Shown here: positions 9,596 to 18,236 of the stretch, one piece after another
How positions within the stretch are numbered: the stretch's first letter is position 1
How the letters are laid out: every line of letters starts with the position of its first letter
NCBI GenBank assembly: GCA_030267565.1
Contig: BRXU01000079.1
Coordinates: 43,881-107,880 of the forward strand
Reading direction: 5' to 3'
DNA: 64,000 nucleotides
Source: Pleodorina starrii
Lineage: Eukaryota > Chlorophyta > Chlorophyceae > Chlamydomonadales > Volvocaceae
Notes under the pieces: generated by a model
What the model was told of the DNA's origin: nothing
Seen by the model: the letters and a program-made list of their open reading frames with translations, nothing else
Databases searched by the model: none
Position numbers and translations under genes: made by a program

Positions 9596-9606
9596 GGGAT
9601 TACTCC

Positions 9607-11976
9607 TTATCCAAAATCGTGACCGTCTTGCTCATGACCACGCCGCTCATGACGGAGGGCTTGCTCATGCTTGACGGCCGCAACATTGTGTTGCGCGACT
9701 GCTTGGGAGTGATCACGGCTGCTACCGATATTCTGGTCAGCCTTCAGGTAAGCGATGGCAAAGTCATGCCGCTGAGCCGTGCCCATTCCTGGAATGTCGG
9801 GCGCTCTTCCGTTCTGCATGTCACGAACCGCATCCTGCCCAAGCGCACGTTCGACTGCATCGACAAGCCGGCGCGACTCGTCAAAAGTCATGTTGCCACC
9901 TCTTGCCGCAAGTTGCTTGGCTTCATCGAGTGCGGCGGCTTTATCGCGCTCCTGACTCTGTGCTGCACGTTCCTCTTGCTCTCGCACACGATCCATCTGG
10001 ATAGCTGTGAACGCTCGCTGAATATCCTCGTCAGGCATCCTGCGTTCTGTCGCAGGCACATAGCCTTCGGGACCGCGCGCGTCATTTGCGTTCCGGTCCC
10101 ATGCCTCGGAGGCAAGCTCCGCATGATCCCGCGACCTGTCAGCAAAATCAGTAAACGCGTCGCTGGCTGCTGCGACCTCCTTCTGCCCCTGCTGTCTCGC
10201 TTGGCTGTCTTCTGAATAAGGCCAGTTGAAATCAGTCCGTTCGAACTGTTGGACAAGGCGTCTGAAGTCCTGACGCTCGCCAGCCGAGTGCACATCGACT
10301 GCCTCAGTGCGCTCAATGCTCTGATCGCGTAGCGCGTCTTCTACCCTGTCATATATATCGCTGACATGATCACGAGCCTTCTCCAGCCCCTCACTGGTCG
10401 CAAGGTCATAGCCGTTCTTGTCAGCGACAGCATGCAAGTCTCGCTCAACCCACCGGCTTTCCAGCGCCGCCGTGGTGGCAGTCATTTCAATGCGCGCTGA
10501 AACCTCCCGCGGGTCAATGCCACTACCTTCCAGGGCAGCTTCCAGCCTGTCCGGCGCCAGATCACGTTGCATGTCGCGCGCCACCTTTTCGGCATAGATG
10601 CTGTCAGATGCAGGGCTAGTCAGGGTGCGGGTCTGCTCCCCAAGAGGATTCAACTCTCGGACGCTGCGCAGCATGTCATCCACGTCCTTATCCATTTTCG
10701 CCCGTTGCTCAGGCGGCGCTCGATCTATGCTGCGGTCGATTTCTTTGATCGTAGAGCGCAATGCTATTAGCTTTGCCTCGAATTGATCGACGTCCCGCTC
10801 CAATGCCGGGTTGGCCTCAATGGCCCCTGCCCTATCGCTCATGTCTTCACCTTTCTCAATTTGCTGCGCCATGCGCTCCAATGCGTTTGCCGTAAGGGTA
10901 TTCCCAAGTCGGTCAGCTATGCTGCCAAGGCTGCGATATGTGTCTGCAACCTCGGACAGTCTTTGCTTGATAAAATCGCTGTCCACGCGCTCGGCCGCGC
11001 GATCTTGGGTCTGGCTAGGTCCAATCGCACGGACCTCCCATTGCGTGCGAGTAAAGGCCACGTCCTTACCGGCACGATTAGTAAAGCTGGTAACTTCTTT
11101 CCCTCGATTGGTGATTGCAATGGTTTGTCCTGTGTCAACATTTGCCTCGGCCATTGCCCGACCCAAGCCACTGCCCCACATTTCCTTCATACCATTTTCA
11201 GTAGCCAGCTTAACGTAATAACTCGGTGTATTCTTAGGGTCATGACCATAAGGGGACTTGCCATGCTCGATCAATTCACCGCGCAGACTCTTTCGTAAAT
11301 CTATCGAGCTAAGCGCGTCCTCGGTAATGCCACGCGAAAACCGACTAGTGTTGATCATTTCAACTCCAGCCGCCCGCCCCCATTCGACCATCGCATCTTT
11401 AAAACGGTCATAAGAAAGCTCTCCGTCTTTTTCCAGATAGAAAAGCTCATTTTCTTGATTGCGCCGGTCTACAATAATGTGGGCGTGCGGATGATCACGA
11501 TCCGTATGTATGCCAGCGATATAATTCCAACGGCCATATCCTTGCCCTATGAGCTCATCACATACTCCACGCGTGATGGCTTTAACCTTCTCGGTGTCTG
11601 TCCCTTTGGGAAATGACATCATCAAGTGCATCGAGTTCCCGTTCTCGATCTTACCGCGCCAACCCTCAGACCAATCGGTAGCAAGTCGTGAAACCTGGCG
11701 ACCTGTCAGCTCCTTGCCGCCATCGTGCCGGTAGCTGGGGTCGATAACGTGATCCGACTTTCCCAGGACGTAATTCATCTGAGCCTTTATGTCGGCACGG
11801 TTGTAGCACCCTCCGCTGCGGATGATCTTGAACACAGCCTGGGGAGTGTTTGCCTTGCGAACATTGCTAAGAAGCCGCGTGACGGAGCCGCCCCCGCCCC
11901 CAGATTTGACCCGCCGACCAGACCGGACATGGTGATCATCAAGGAAGTTGGTGACGATGCTGCTTCGCTGTGCCAT
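9607..11976 (-). CDS. VirD2/MobA-type relaxase
   Basis: 789 aa. The relaxase domain fills about residues 45-250. The three-histidine metal motif is HTDRDHPHAHIIVDRR (about 157-172), and candidate catalytic tyrosines are Y58 in GGCYNRADI and Y69. The remaining 500 residues are helical and charged with little conservation. It nicks oriT, stays bound to the 5' end and pilots the T-strand. Its start overlaps the end of mobC by one base. It is most like VirD2-type MOB-P relaxases; the exact MOB class would need a profile search. Confidence 0.9.
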   Translation of the reverse strand: MAQRSSIVTNFLDDHHVRSGRRVKSGGGGGSVTRLLSNVRKANTPQAVFKIIRSGGCYNRADIKAQMNYVLGKSDHVIDPSYRHDGGKELTGRQVSRLATDWSEGWRGKIENGNSMHLMMSFPKGTDTEKVKAITRGVCDELIGQGYGRWNYIAGIHTDRDHPHAHIIVDRRNQENELFYLEKDGELSYDRFKDAMVEWGRAAGVEMINTSRFSRGITEDALSSIDLRKSLRGELIEHGKSPYGHDPKNTPSYYVKLATENGMKEMWGSGLGRAMAEANVDTGQTIAITNRGKEVTSFTNRAGKDVAFTRTQWEVRAIGPSQTQDRAAERVDSDFIKQRLSEVADTYRSLGSIADRLGNTLTANALERMAQQIEKGEDMSDRAGAIEANPALERDVDQFEAKLIALRSTIKEIDRSIDRAPPEQRAKMDKDVDDMLRSVRELNPLGEQTRTLTSPASDSIYAEKVARDMQRDLAPDRLEAALEGSGIDPREVSARIEMTATTAALESRWVERDLHAVADKNGYDLATSEGLEKARDHVSDIYDRVEDALRDQSIERTEAVDVHSAGERQDFRRLVQQFERTDFNWPYSEDSQARQQGQKEVAAASDAFTDFADRSRDHAELASEAWDRNANDARGPEGYVPATERRMPDEDIQRAFTAIQMDRVREQEERAAQSQERDKAAALDEAKQLAARGGNMTFDESRRLVDAVERALGQDAVRDMQNGRAPDIPGMGTAQRHDFAIAYLKADQNIGSSRDHSQAVAQHNVAAVKHEQALRHERRGHEQDGHDFG

Positions 11977-12554
11977 CAGTCCAGCGCCTTCAAAATTTGA
12001 TCAAGGCGAGCTTTGCGGCGGCGGGCTTTCGTTACAATCAGCTTTGAAACGAGGTCAGATACAGCCTTAAGCTCATCCCTCATGGCGACGATTGTAGCCA
12101 GATCATGTGGCGAAATTTCTGCGCTGCCGGAGACAAGCGCCTTACGATTAGCGTGATAGGCAAGCTGATTTAGGTTGTTGCCAACGCGGCGAACCTCCTT
12201 AGATAGCTCGGCTCCGATCTCAATCAGGTCATCGTCTGGATCAAAAAAGCCCGAAGCACGACGCAGAGCCTTCTTTGCAAATGCGGCTCGGGTCATGCCG
12301 AACCTCCCCGCTTGAACATCAAGGGCGCGCATTTCGTCGCTTTCCAAGCGAACACCAAGAACCTTTGTCTCGATCCTTGCTATCGGATCGCGATGCAGCC
12401 TGGCCGCAATCATCTGAACGGCGCGGCGGCTGATCCCGTAGGTTTTGGCAAGCTCATCTGTCGAGATGTTCTTCGCCAAATCCTGCACCAGTCGCCGCTT
12501 TTCGTCAGCATTTAAACGCCTTTGGGGCCGTTTAGATGGTGGCGAAGTTAACAT
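11976..12554 (-). CDS. mobC: MobC-like relaxosome accessory protein
   Basis: 192 aa. The N-terminal half has a helix-turn-helix (ELAKTYGISRRAVQMIAARL, about 36-55), followed by the MobC-type segment with ETKVLGVRLESDEMRALD (ribbon-helix-helix like) and EVRRVGNNLNQLAYHANR. Such proteins bind oriT beside the nick site and help the relaxase. It is the first gene of mobC-relaxase-virD4, and a large inverted repeat lies just upstream (12580-12646). Confidence 0.85.
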   Translation of the reverse strand: MLTSPPSKRPQRRLNADEKRRLVQDLAKNISTDELAKTYGISRRAVQMIAARLHRDPIARIETKVLGVRLESDEMRALDVQAGRFGMTRAAFAKKALRRASGFFDPDDDLIEIGAELSKEVRRVGNNLNQLAYHANRKALVSGSAEISPHDLATIVAMRDELKAVSDLVSKLIVTKARRRKARLDQILKALD

Positions 12555-12579
12555 GTTACATTTCCCGCCATATTCTTCC

Positions 12580-12646
12580 CTTCAACCATAGGGCGTTTCC
12601 GCACCGCTGGCAAGAAAATGCCCGCGGAAAGGCCCTATGGTTGAAG
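12580..12646. other. Candidate oriT core: 23-bp inverted repeat with 21-bp loop
   Basis: Arms at 12580-12602 and 12624-12646 are complementary at 22 of 23 positions. They begin 26 bp upstream of mobC on its 5' side. A long inverted repeat beside the mobC-relaxase operon is the usual anatomy of an origin of transfer. The nick site itself is not assigned. Confidence 0.6.
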
Positions 12647-12679
12647 TCCGTTTCGGTGGCCGCCCCCAGGGCGGACAGG

Positions 12680-12751
12680 TTCGGGCGATCAGCCCGAAGC
12701 CGCGATATGCATCGCAGATCGCGCCATGCAGCCTCACGGTTAAAGCGTGAG
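12680..12751. other. Cluster of three short hairpins beside the candidate oriT
   Basis: Perfect dyads are TTCGGGC/GCCCGAA (12680-12698), GCGAT/ATCGC (12702-12715) and CTCACG/CGTGAG (12733-12751). They lie in the 400-bp gene-free stretch between mobC and the octamer array and may bind relaxosome or partition proteins, or carry the nick region. The rest of 12752-12955 shows no clear feature. Confidence 0.4.
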
Positions 12752-12955
12752 ATTGGCTAACCGCACCCCCCCCAACAGGCGCAGAGCCTTCTCAGAGGCC
12801 ACAGGATCGCCGCTGAGTGCCCCTATCGGATCAGTCAGCTAGGGTGGGTGCGGCCAAGGCGTCTTTCCGCCCACACGGCGCATTCAGGCTGTAGGTTAGA
12901 TTGGCGCTCCGAACCAACAACAGATTATGGGCTCCACACCACCAGAAGCCGAAAC

Positions 12956-13451
12956 ATGACGACATGGCAAAGCGGCACAATGGCAACATGGTACAGCGAT
13001 ATTGCGGCATTCCGGTAAGGCGGCGCAGCGGCATTGCGGCATTCCGGTAAGGCGGCGCAGCGGCATTGCGGCATTCCGGTAAGGCGGCGCAGCGGTATTG
13101 CGGCATTCCGGTAAAACGGCGCAGCGGCATTGCGGCATTCCGGTTAAACGGCGCAGCGGCATTGCGGCACTACGGTCCTACGGCGTAGCAGCATTGTGGA
13201 GATACGGTATAGTGGCGAAGCGGCATTGTGGCATCTAGGCTAAGTGGCGCAGCGGCATTCCAGCGATACGGCATTGTGGCGATATGACAACATGGCCAAG
13301 TGGCGATGTGGCGATACGGCTTTCCGGCTTGATGGTTATCCGGCATCATGGCGATATGGTGATATGGCGAAGCGGCATCATGGCGACGCGGCATCATGGC
13401 AACATGGCGAAGCGGTGATATGGTAAAGCGGTAATGTGGCGATGTGGCATC
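12956..13451 (+). repeat. Array of about 62 exactly phased degenerate 8-bp units upstream of parA (candidate centromere)
   Basis: From 12956 to 13451 the plus strand divides without a single slip into consecutive octamers of the form N-Y-G-G-C/T-N-N-N (for example GCGGCATT, CCGGTAAG, ATGGCGAT, GTGGCATC). All units point the same way. Only about six units depart from YGG at positions 2-4. In 13004-13163 the octamers form a higher-order 32-bp repeat of four units repeated about five times. The array ends 37 bp before parA. Phased short direct repeats before parA are known centromeres in other plasmids (for instance 7-bp repeats bound by ribbon-helix-helix proteins), so this is probably the parS/parC site; the 8-bp form is not one I recognise. 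Confidence 0.75.
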
Positions 13452-13488
13452 ACGTAACGCCACCAAATAGCGACGTGAGGGACAGAAG

Positions 13489-14208
13489 ATGAAAGTAATT
13501 TCACTGATCGGGCAAAAAGGGGGCGCAGGAAAAAGCACTGTCGCCCGCGTTCTTGCATCCGCAGCCGTTCTCGAAGGTAAGCGCGTTTTAATGCTCGACT
13601 GCGACCCAAACAAAAGCACTTACTCCTTTTATCAAAAGCTGATGCGGAACGATCCGACCTCGGCAAAAAGTGTTACTGCCTTTCACTGTGCCAACACTGA
13701 AGAAATGGAACGTCATATCATCGAAGCCGATGAGACGGAGAATATAGACTACTGCATTATTGATACCCAAGGCGACCTAGTGAATTGGGTAGATGATGTG
13801 ATTGAGCTTTCTAATAGGGTGATCATACCCGTCAAGGTTTCTGAAACCGATTTTACGGTGCAATTGGAAACCTACAAACGATATGTTGCTTTGCGTGATG
13901 CCGTAGTTGACCCGTCAAAGTTGCCGCCAATTATGTTCTTGCTGAATCAGATCAAGCCAGGCGTCAAATATCCTGCTTCGCTTCGTGATCTGTTTGATGA
14001 AATTGCAAGCCATGACAGAATGCTGCGCTTCTACCTGCAAGAGCGCAATGTGTATAACCAGACTGATCAGGGCATTCTTTTGGGGGAATACGCTAAACGC
14101 GTTGAAGCAACATCGGTTGGGAAAGTCATGCCAAAATATATGACGCAGGCAATGGACGAGGCGAAAGAACTACTAACCGCAGTTGAGGAGGTTATCGTCA
14201 ATGGCTAG
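13489..14208 (+). CDS. parA: ParA-type plasmid partition ATPase
   Basis: 239 aa, the small ParA form without an N-terminal DNA-binding domain (type Ib). The deviant Walker A is KGGAGKST (10-17), the second lysine motif is followed by LMLDCDPNKS, and the Walker B-like DYCIIDTQGD lies at about 87-96. It moves plasmid copies apart on the nucleoid. The RBS GAGGGAC is at good distance. The octamer array upstream and the overlapping gene downstream fit the usual centromere-parA-parB order. Confidence 0.9.
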   Translation: MKVISLIGQKGGAGKSTVARVLASAAVLEGKRVLMLDCDPNKSTYSFYQKLMRNDPTSAKSVTAFHCANTEEMERHIIEADETENIDYCIIDTQGDLVNWVDDVIELSNRVIIPVKVSETDFTVQLETYKRYVALRDAVVDPSKLPPIMFLLNQIKPGVKYPASLRDLFDEIASHDRMLRFYLQERNVYNQTDQGILLGEYAKRVEATSVGKVMPKYMTQAMDEAKELLTAVEEVIVNG

Positions 14209-14908
14209 TCTGCCACCCCCCCGCACGGATCGCTCCCCTCGACGTGGCTTGCAGCTTAAAGAAGGCACTAAGTTGCCTGACCCACCTAGCTTCGAGAAGG
14301 TCAGCACAAAGAGCGAGATAGATGGTGAAGCCAATGCTTCTACTCGACCCTTGCCAGAGCAAGAGAAAGCAGAAGCCATCGAACAGAAGCCAGAACATGC
14401 GCCGGCAGTGGTTGAAGAGCCGCAAGACAAGCAGACCCGCAAGGGTGAACATACCAGCTCAAGGCGCAGTCTGACGAGAGGGCAGGGGGATACCCCATCA
14501 GCGCCCGAAGAAACGACTCGTCATGCCGCCCCCACGGCGGCAGCAGACACGCAGTTCGTCACAATCCGATTAGGTTTTGAGCCCAGGGTGAGGGAACTGG
14601 CGGAAAAATGTTGCCAAGCAACGGGGGCCTCTCTTCCTGATTTGGTCGGCGTTGCAGCCCGCAAGATGATCGTCACGGATGCTGATTTTGAAGCCAAACC
14701 GCTATGGCCTGCGCCTACTCGCTCACGCCCGATCGACTATACTCTGCGGGTGAAGTGCAAGCTGTCCTCGTCCTTGCTCAACAAATGGTCGAAGAAACTT
14801 GATCCCCTCGGTGCAAAACAGCCCGGTGAAATCGCCTATAATGCTGTTCAACACGCATTTAATCGCAGTGCCCGACGCATCATTTCTGAGCTGACGAAAG
14901 CTCAGTGA
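14201..14908 (+). CDS. Likely ParB-like partner of ParA (centromere-binding candidate)
   Basis: The chosen ATG overlaps the parA stop (AATGGCTAG) and has GGAGG nine bases upstream, giving 235 aa. The first 120 residues are Pro/Glu/Lys-rich and probably disordered. The C-terminal 115 residues (from about FVTIRLGFEPRVRELAEKC) are folded, with paired helices. Position directly after parA and coupled translation suggest it is the adaptor that binds the octamer array. I do not recognise the family from sequence; the role is inferred from context. Confidence 0.6.
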   Translation: MASLPPPRTDRSPRRGLQLKEGTKLPDPPSFEKVSTKSEIDGEANASTRPLPEQEKAEAIEQKPEHAPAVVEEPQDKQTRKGEHTSSRRSLTRGQGDTPSAPEETTRHAAPTAAADTQFVTIRLGFEPRVRELAEKCCQATGASLPDLVGVAARKMIVTDADFEAKPLWPAPTRSRPIDYTLRVKCKLSSSLLNKWSKKLDPLGAKQPGEIAYNAVQHAFNRSARRIISELTKAQ

Positions 14909-14939
14909 TGCTTGCCGTATCCTCAAGGAGCAAAGAAAA

Positions 14940-15359
14940 ATGTCAAACTCGGCCCTGATTGCCATTGCCGCACTATTTGCTGCAGCCGCCGTGCCAGCGG
15001 GCGCCGAACAATGGGACGTGACAAAGGACAAGAGCCTCGTAGTTCATCGCCTCGCTGCCAATGATCTTCGCATGACAGTCGTATGCGATCCCGAGGGGGC
15101 ATTTTCACCGCCGCAAAACTACCTCTTTGTCGAACGGCGCGGCCAACGTGTCGAAACTGGCGAACTGACAGTTTCGGGGGGTGATGATACCGTGAACCTT
15201 CCGATCATCGGGGCCGCCGCCGTTCCAACTGGCAATGTCGAGAACTGGAATACAGCTATGGACATGCTGTTCGGGGGCAGGGGGGTCAACCTTGCTGTCG
15301 GTGACGTGGCGGCTCAGCTTCAGATAGAGCGCCTCGCGAATGTTTGCGCGGCTCGATAG
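14940..15359 (+). CDS. Exported protein of unknown function
   Basis: 139 aa with a clear signal peptide (MSNSALIAIAALFAAAAVPAGA, cleavage before EQWDV). The mature part is a small beta-rich domain with two cysteines (VVCDPEGAF and ANVCAAR) that could form a disulphide. The RBS is AAGGAGC. It follows the parAB pair by 31 bp on the same strand. Family not recognised. Confidence 0.65.
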   Translation: MSNSALIAIAALFAAAAVPAGAEQWDVTKDKSLVVHRLAANDLRMTVVCDPEGAFSPPQNYLFVERRGQRVETGELTVSGGDDTVNLPIIGAAAVPTGNVENWNTAMDMLFGGRGVNLAVGDVAAQLQIERLANVCAAR

Positions 15360-15371
15360 GTAGCTACCGCC

Positions 15372-16259
15372 ATGCCGTTTCCGCTCTCACCTCAAAGCAT
15401 TGACGCCATTGCCGACGTTATAACCGGCGGTGGTGCTAACGATTCAACGCCTCCCGTTGGCATCTATCGCAGCGGTCATAGGATTGAGAAGTTTATGAGG
15501 AGCTGCCACGTCCCGTTTGCAGTTGAGGGTTCTCGCGTGCAGTCCCTGGTCCAGTGCCTCACTGAACTAAACAATAGCCCTGAGGCTCAACAGAGATTTC
15601 CCAGGATCATTGAGGCTTCTGCCGATCCCCGTGATTTTGTGCACGAGCCTGAGCGCCACGTCTCTGTACTCGACTTCCTTAACCGCGCGCTTCGCTTTGA
15701 CGGGTTTGAGGTTCAGCAGCACGGTGGGCAGATGCGCCTTATCGACGCCGGAAAGGGCATACCCGTTCTTGCAGAACTGGCCGGGCTGTCTGAAGTGATC
15801 GACTTTGACACGGTGAGCAGGGATCTAGCGAGGGCGCTTGCCAGCAGCCAGAGCGACCCCGAGGATGCTGTCACCGCAGCCTGCAGCACTGTGGAAAGCG
15901 TGTGTCGATCCATCCTTATCGAGCTAGAGCTACCGCTCCCTGCGAAAAAAGACGTGCAGGCACTATACAACGCAGTGAAGCAACCCCTTGGCCTATCTCC
16001 TGATCGTTCAGACATAGACCCTCTGATAGCAGCCGATGTACGGCAAATTCTATCAGGGCTTGCCACGGTTATTGCGGGGGTGGGGGCGCTTCGCACGCAT
16101 GGCGGGGATGCACATGGCAGAGAAAAAGGCTTTGCGCGGATAGATGCACGAATTGCTAGGTTGTCGATCCATTCAGCAAGTACCGCTGCCCTATTTCTTA
16201 TAGAAACATGGCAACGCAAATTCCCATCTCGCCCACTTCCCAAGGCAAAGAGCCCATGA
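15372..16259 (+). CDS. Abortive-infection (Abi_C domain) family protein
   Basis: 295 aa. The C-terminal third has the Abi_C signature: helices with DPEDAVTAACSTVESVCRSIL and then GLATVIAGVGALRTHGGDAHGREKG (about 230-255), the small-residue plus HGR pattern seen in proteins annotated as abortive infection family. The N-terminal part (about 1-130) is not recognised. It sits 12 bp after the exported protein and before a VapBC pair, so it is probably part of a small defence/maintenance cluster. The domain call is from recall of the motif; anti-phage activity is inferred. Confidence 0.7.
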   Translation: MPFPLSPQSIDAIADVITGGGANDSTPPVGIYRSGHRIEKFMRSCHVPFAVEGSRVQSLVQCLTELNNSPEAQQRFPRIIEASADPRDFVHEPERHVSVLDFLNRALRFDGFEVQQHGGQMRLIDAGKGIPVLAELAGLSEVIDFDTVSRDLARALASSQSDPEDAVTAACSTVESVCRSILIELELPLPAKKDVQALYNAVKQPLGLSPDRSDIDPLIAADVRQILSGLATVIAGVGALRTHGGDAHGREKGFARIDARIARLSIHSASTAALFLIETWQRKFPSRPLPKAKSP

Positions 16260-16323
16260 GTGTCAAAGAGCAAAGCGCATTGGCAACGCTGTAAGTAACA
16301 AGGGTTATAGCCTTACTTGCAGC

Positions 16324-16371
16324 GGTATATACCGTCAGGTATATATAGGTATCACGTACGGGGATATACCT
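16324..16371. promoter_or_regulatory. Operator-like repeats upstream of vapB
   Basis: The perfect palindrome GGTATATACC (16324-16333) is followed by AGGTATATATAGGTATC (about 16337-16353) and GGATATACCT directly before the ATG. Repeated GGTATA/TATACC elements at the start of a toxin-antitoxin operon are the expected binding sites for VapB or VapBC autoregulation. The AT-rich core probably also contains the -10 region. Confidence 0.65.
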
Positions 16372-16620
16372 ATGGCAATGCTCATCAAAGGTGATGAAAT
16401 TGACGACCTTGTGGCGAAATACTGCGCTTTAACTGGGGTCAGGAACAAGAGTGAAGCCGTGCGCCAAGCACTGGCCGCACAAATTTCCGCATTGTCGCAA
16501 AAGGAAAGCCTCGCTGATCGAGTCGCCAGTATCCAGAACCGCGCAGCGGCTTTCGGCATCGTGGCTGACAGTGCCGATGACAAAGCTTTCATGGACGCTA
16601 TGTGGGGCGATGAAGCCTGA
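16372..16620 (+). CDS. vapB: VapB-type antitoxin
   Basis: 82 aa. The N-terminus ([31 protein letters not shown]) matches the ribbon-helix-helix of the VapB/PSK-type antitoxins, with KSEAVRQAL the conserved helix. The C-terminal tail ([13 protein letters not shown]) is the toxin-binding arm. It neutralises VapC and represses the operon through the repeats just upstream. The stop overlaps the vapC start by one base. Confidence 0.88.
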   Translation: MAMLIKGDEIDDLVAKYCALTGVRNKSEAVRQALAAQISALSQKESLADRVASIQNRAAAFGIVADSADDKAFMDAMWGDEA

Positions 16621-17045
16621 TGTTCGTTGATGCAAGTGCCCTTGTCGCCGTCCTAAAAAATGAACCAGACGCTCCAGCTCTGCTGAAGGCGATGGAGGCG
16701 GCGCGTGGGAAGCTCCGTGTGTCGCCGGTGGTGCGACTTGAAGCGACTCTTGCCGTTGCCCGGACACGCCGGGATGCGCGAAGCGCAGGCCCGGCGACGG
16801 CCGAAGATTTTAAGATTGCCGCAGAGCTGGTCAACGATTTGCTTGAAGCCATCCAAGCACAGGAAATGATGATTTCGTCAGCCATGGGAAATGCGGCGAT
16901 CGAGGCGCTGGCGACCTATGGGAAGCTAGTCGGGCATCCGGCGCAGCTAAACATGGGTGACGCACTGTCTTACGCGTGTGCCAAGTCCCATGCCGTGCCC
17001 TTGCTCTACAAAGGCAACGACTTCTCCCACACGGATCTTGTCTAA
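16620..17045 (+). CDS. vapC: VapC toxin, PIN-domain ribonuclease
   Basis: 141 aa. All PIN acidic residues are in place: D4 in [10 protein letters not shown]41 in RLEATLAV, D114 in [11 protein letters not shown] and D134 near GNDFSHTDL. The enzyme is a metal-dependent RNase that acts when VapB is degraded. With vapB it forms an addiction module that stabilises the plasmid. The reading frame is complete. Confidence 0.9.
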   Translation: MFVDASALVAVLKNEPDAPALLKAMEAARGKLRVSPVVRLEATLAVARTRRDARSAGPATAEDFKIAAELVNDLLEAIQAQEMMISSAMGNAAIEALATYGKLVGHPAQLNMGDALSYACAKSHAVPLLYKGNDFSHTDLV

Positions 17046-17129
17046 CCACATCGGCCGCGCCAGCGGTTTACCACAGCCGCCTCGCCTCCCTTCGCTCCAT
17101 GAAGGCGCGTCCGGCTCGGCGGCTGCAAG

Positions 17130-17220
17130 CCCTGGCCCAAGGGCCAGGGTGGAAAACCGCCCTCGCACTGGCAAGAACACTGGCACCCAAAAAGAAAAAA
17201 GCCGCCCCGTAAGGGGCGGC
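17130..17220. terminator. Palindrome and intrinsic terminator between vapC and the nuclease gene
   Basis: CCCTGGCCC/GGGCCAGGG forms a 9-bp stem at 17130-17149. A second stem GCCGCCCC/GGGGCGGC at 17201-17220 is preceded by an A-rich run, so on the minus strand it is a hairpin with a T-tail. That one should stop the transcript of the convergent nuclease gene. Confidence 0.75.
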
Positions 17221-17304
17221 AAGTTGTTTCCTCGCCACGAGGAAAACTGTCTGGTGTCAGCAATGCGTGATTTGTCGCAATGCGTCAACCTCGCGGGACA
17301 CGCG

Positions 17305-17886
17305 CTACCTGCGCCGCCAGTCCCACGGCATGTCAAAACTCCCCTCCCAAATGCCGCGCCTGGCTCTGCGGGCAGCATTCTCGGCGGCAATATATTCGCC
17401 GCCATATTGGCGATAGGCGACGGCCTGGCCTGAGTAAACGAGCGCGGCGTTCATATCTTCCTCCCCGACAAAGCACTGCCCAATCACCCGCCCGTAGCGA
17501 TCCATATCTCGCTGTTCACATCGGACGGGCTGATCGCCAATCCACTCTGTTAGCCAGCGTGTCGCCATGTCGCCGCAGCGGTATGACCGGCTAGAACGAT
17601 CCCGGCAAAGCTGATCGGCCTCCGGCGCGTCAACTCCATGCAGTCGGATAGTTTTGAGGCTGATGACAAAGGTATCTGCATCCACAATGCGTGGAATGCC
17701 CTCGATTACTCGCGATCCGTCAGCAGAAGGGGCGCTGCGCCGGTCTGCCTTGCCGGTCAGATCGTCCAGCAAATCGCCATAGTCACCCTGAGACATGACG
17801 GCCAGCGCAGCCAGTGCGGCCAGGATCGGCAAGGCAGACCGGCGCAAACGACGGCGCAGGGGATTACGGATGGGGCGTTTTCGCAT
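17305..17886 (-). CDS. Thermonuclease-like (SNase) protein with N-terminal anchor
   Basis: 193 aa. A basic N-terminus (about 1-17) precedes a hydrophobic segment (SALPILAALAALAVM, 17-31), so the protein is exported or membrane-tethered. The SNase domain follows with DADTF (69-73), RLHGVDAPE (R81, E89) and RYGRVIG (R133), matching the catalytic Arg-Glu-Arg set of staphylococcal nuclease. Such genes are common on alphaproteobacterial plasmids beside transfer functions. Its role here is unknown. Confidence 0.85.
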   Translation of the reverse strand: MRKRPIRNPLRRRLRRSALPILAALAALAVMSQGDYGDLLDDLTGKADRRSAPSADGSRVIEGIPRIVDADTFVISLKTIRLHGVDAPEADQLCRDRSSRSYRCGDMATRWLTEWIGDQPVRCEQRDMDRYGRVIGQCFVGEEDMNAALVYSGQAVAYRQYGGEYIAAENAARRARRGIWEGSFDMPWDWRRR

Positions 17887-18048
17887 AAGGGGCCAACAGA
17901 CTTCTGAATTACGAACACAAAAATAGGGTTCGCGGGAATTACATGATCCTGTGCGAAAGGGGCAACCGCTCGGCTTGCTCGACCCTGCACGGGCACTTAA
18001 GTGTCAGATGCCTCCTCCGGCTGTGAGGGCAGGAGGAGGCGGGGGGTC

Positions 18049-18159
18049 TTAATCGGCCCCATGCTGCGTCAGGAAGCGGCGTCCGATACCAAAGGTATCG
18101 CCCTTCCTGACAAGCGCCCACGCTTCTGCAAGGCGCTGTTCCAAAATCATTTTGCTCAT
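18049..18159 (-). CDS. 36-aa small protein, unknown
   Basis: A short ORF with ATG at 18159, stop at 18049-18051, and a good ribosome site (GAGAGGAT seven bases upstream). The product begins MSKMILEQRLAEAWALVRKG and ends in TQHGAD; it has a regular amphipathic first helix and balanced charge. It lies between the 101-aa gene and the nuclease gene on the same strand and may be the last gene of the leader-A operon. No family recognised. Confidence 0.5.
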   Translation of the reverse strand: MSKMILEQRLAEAWALVRKGDTFGIGRRFLTQHGAD

Positions 18160-18236
18160 GTGTTTATCCTCTCGCGGCCCCATTTCGGGAAGCGTCAGCC
18201 CGCGCCTTTTGCGGGCTGACTGGATTGCCTGAATGA

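Noticed and set aside
13004..13163. 32-bp tandem repeats as a CRISPR array or repeat protein
   Set aside because: No unique spacers exist; the repeats decompose into contiguous 8-bp units and the ORFs through them are shadows.
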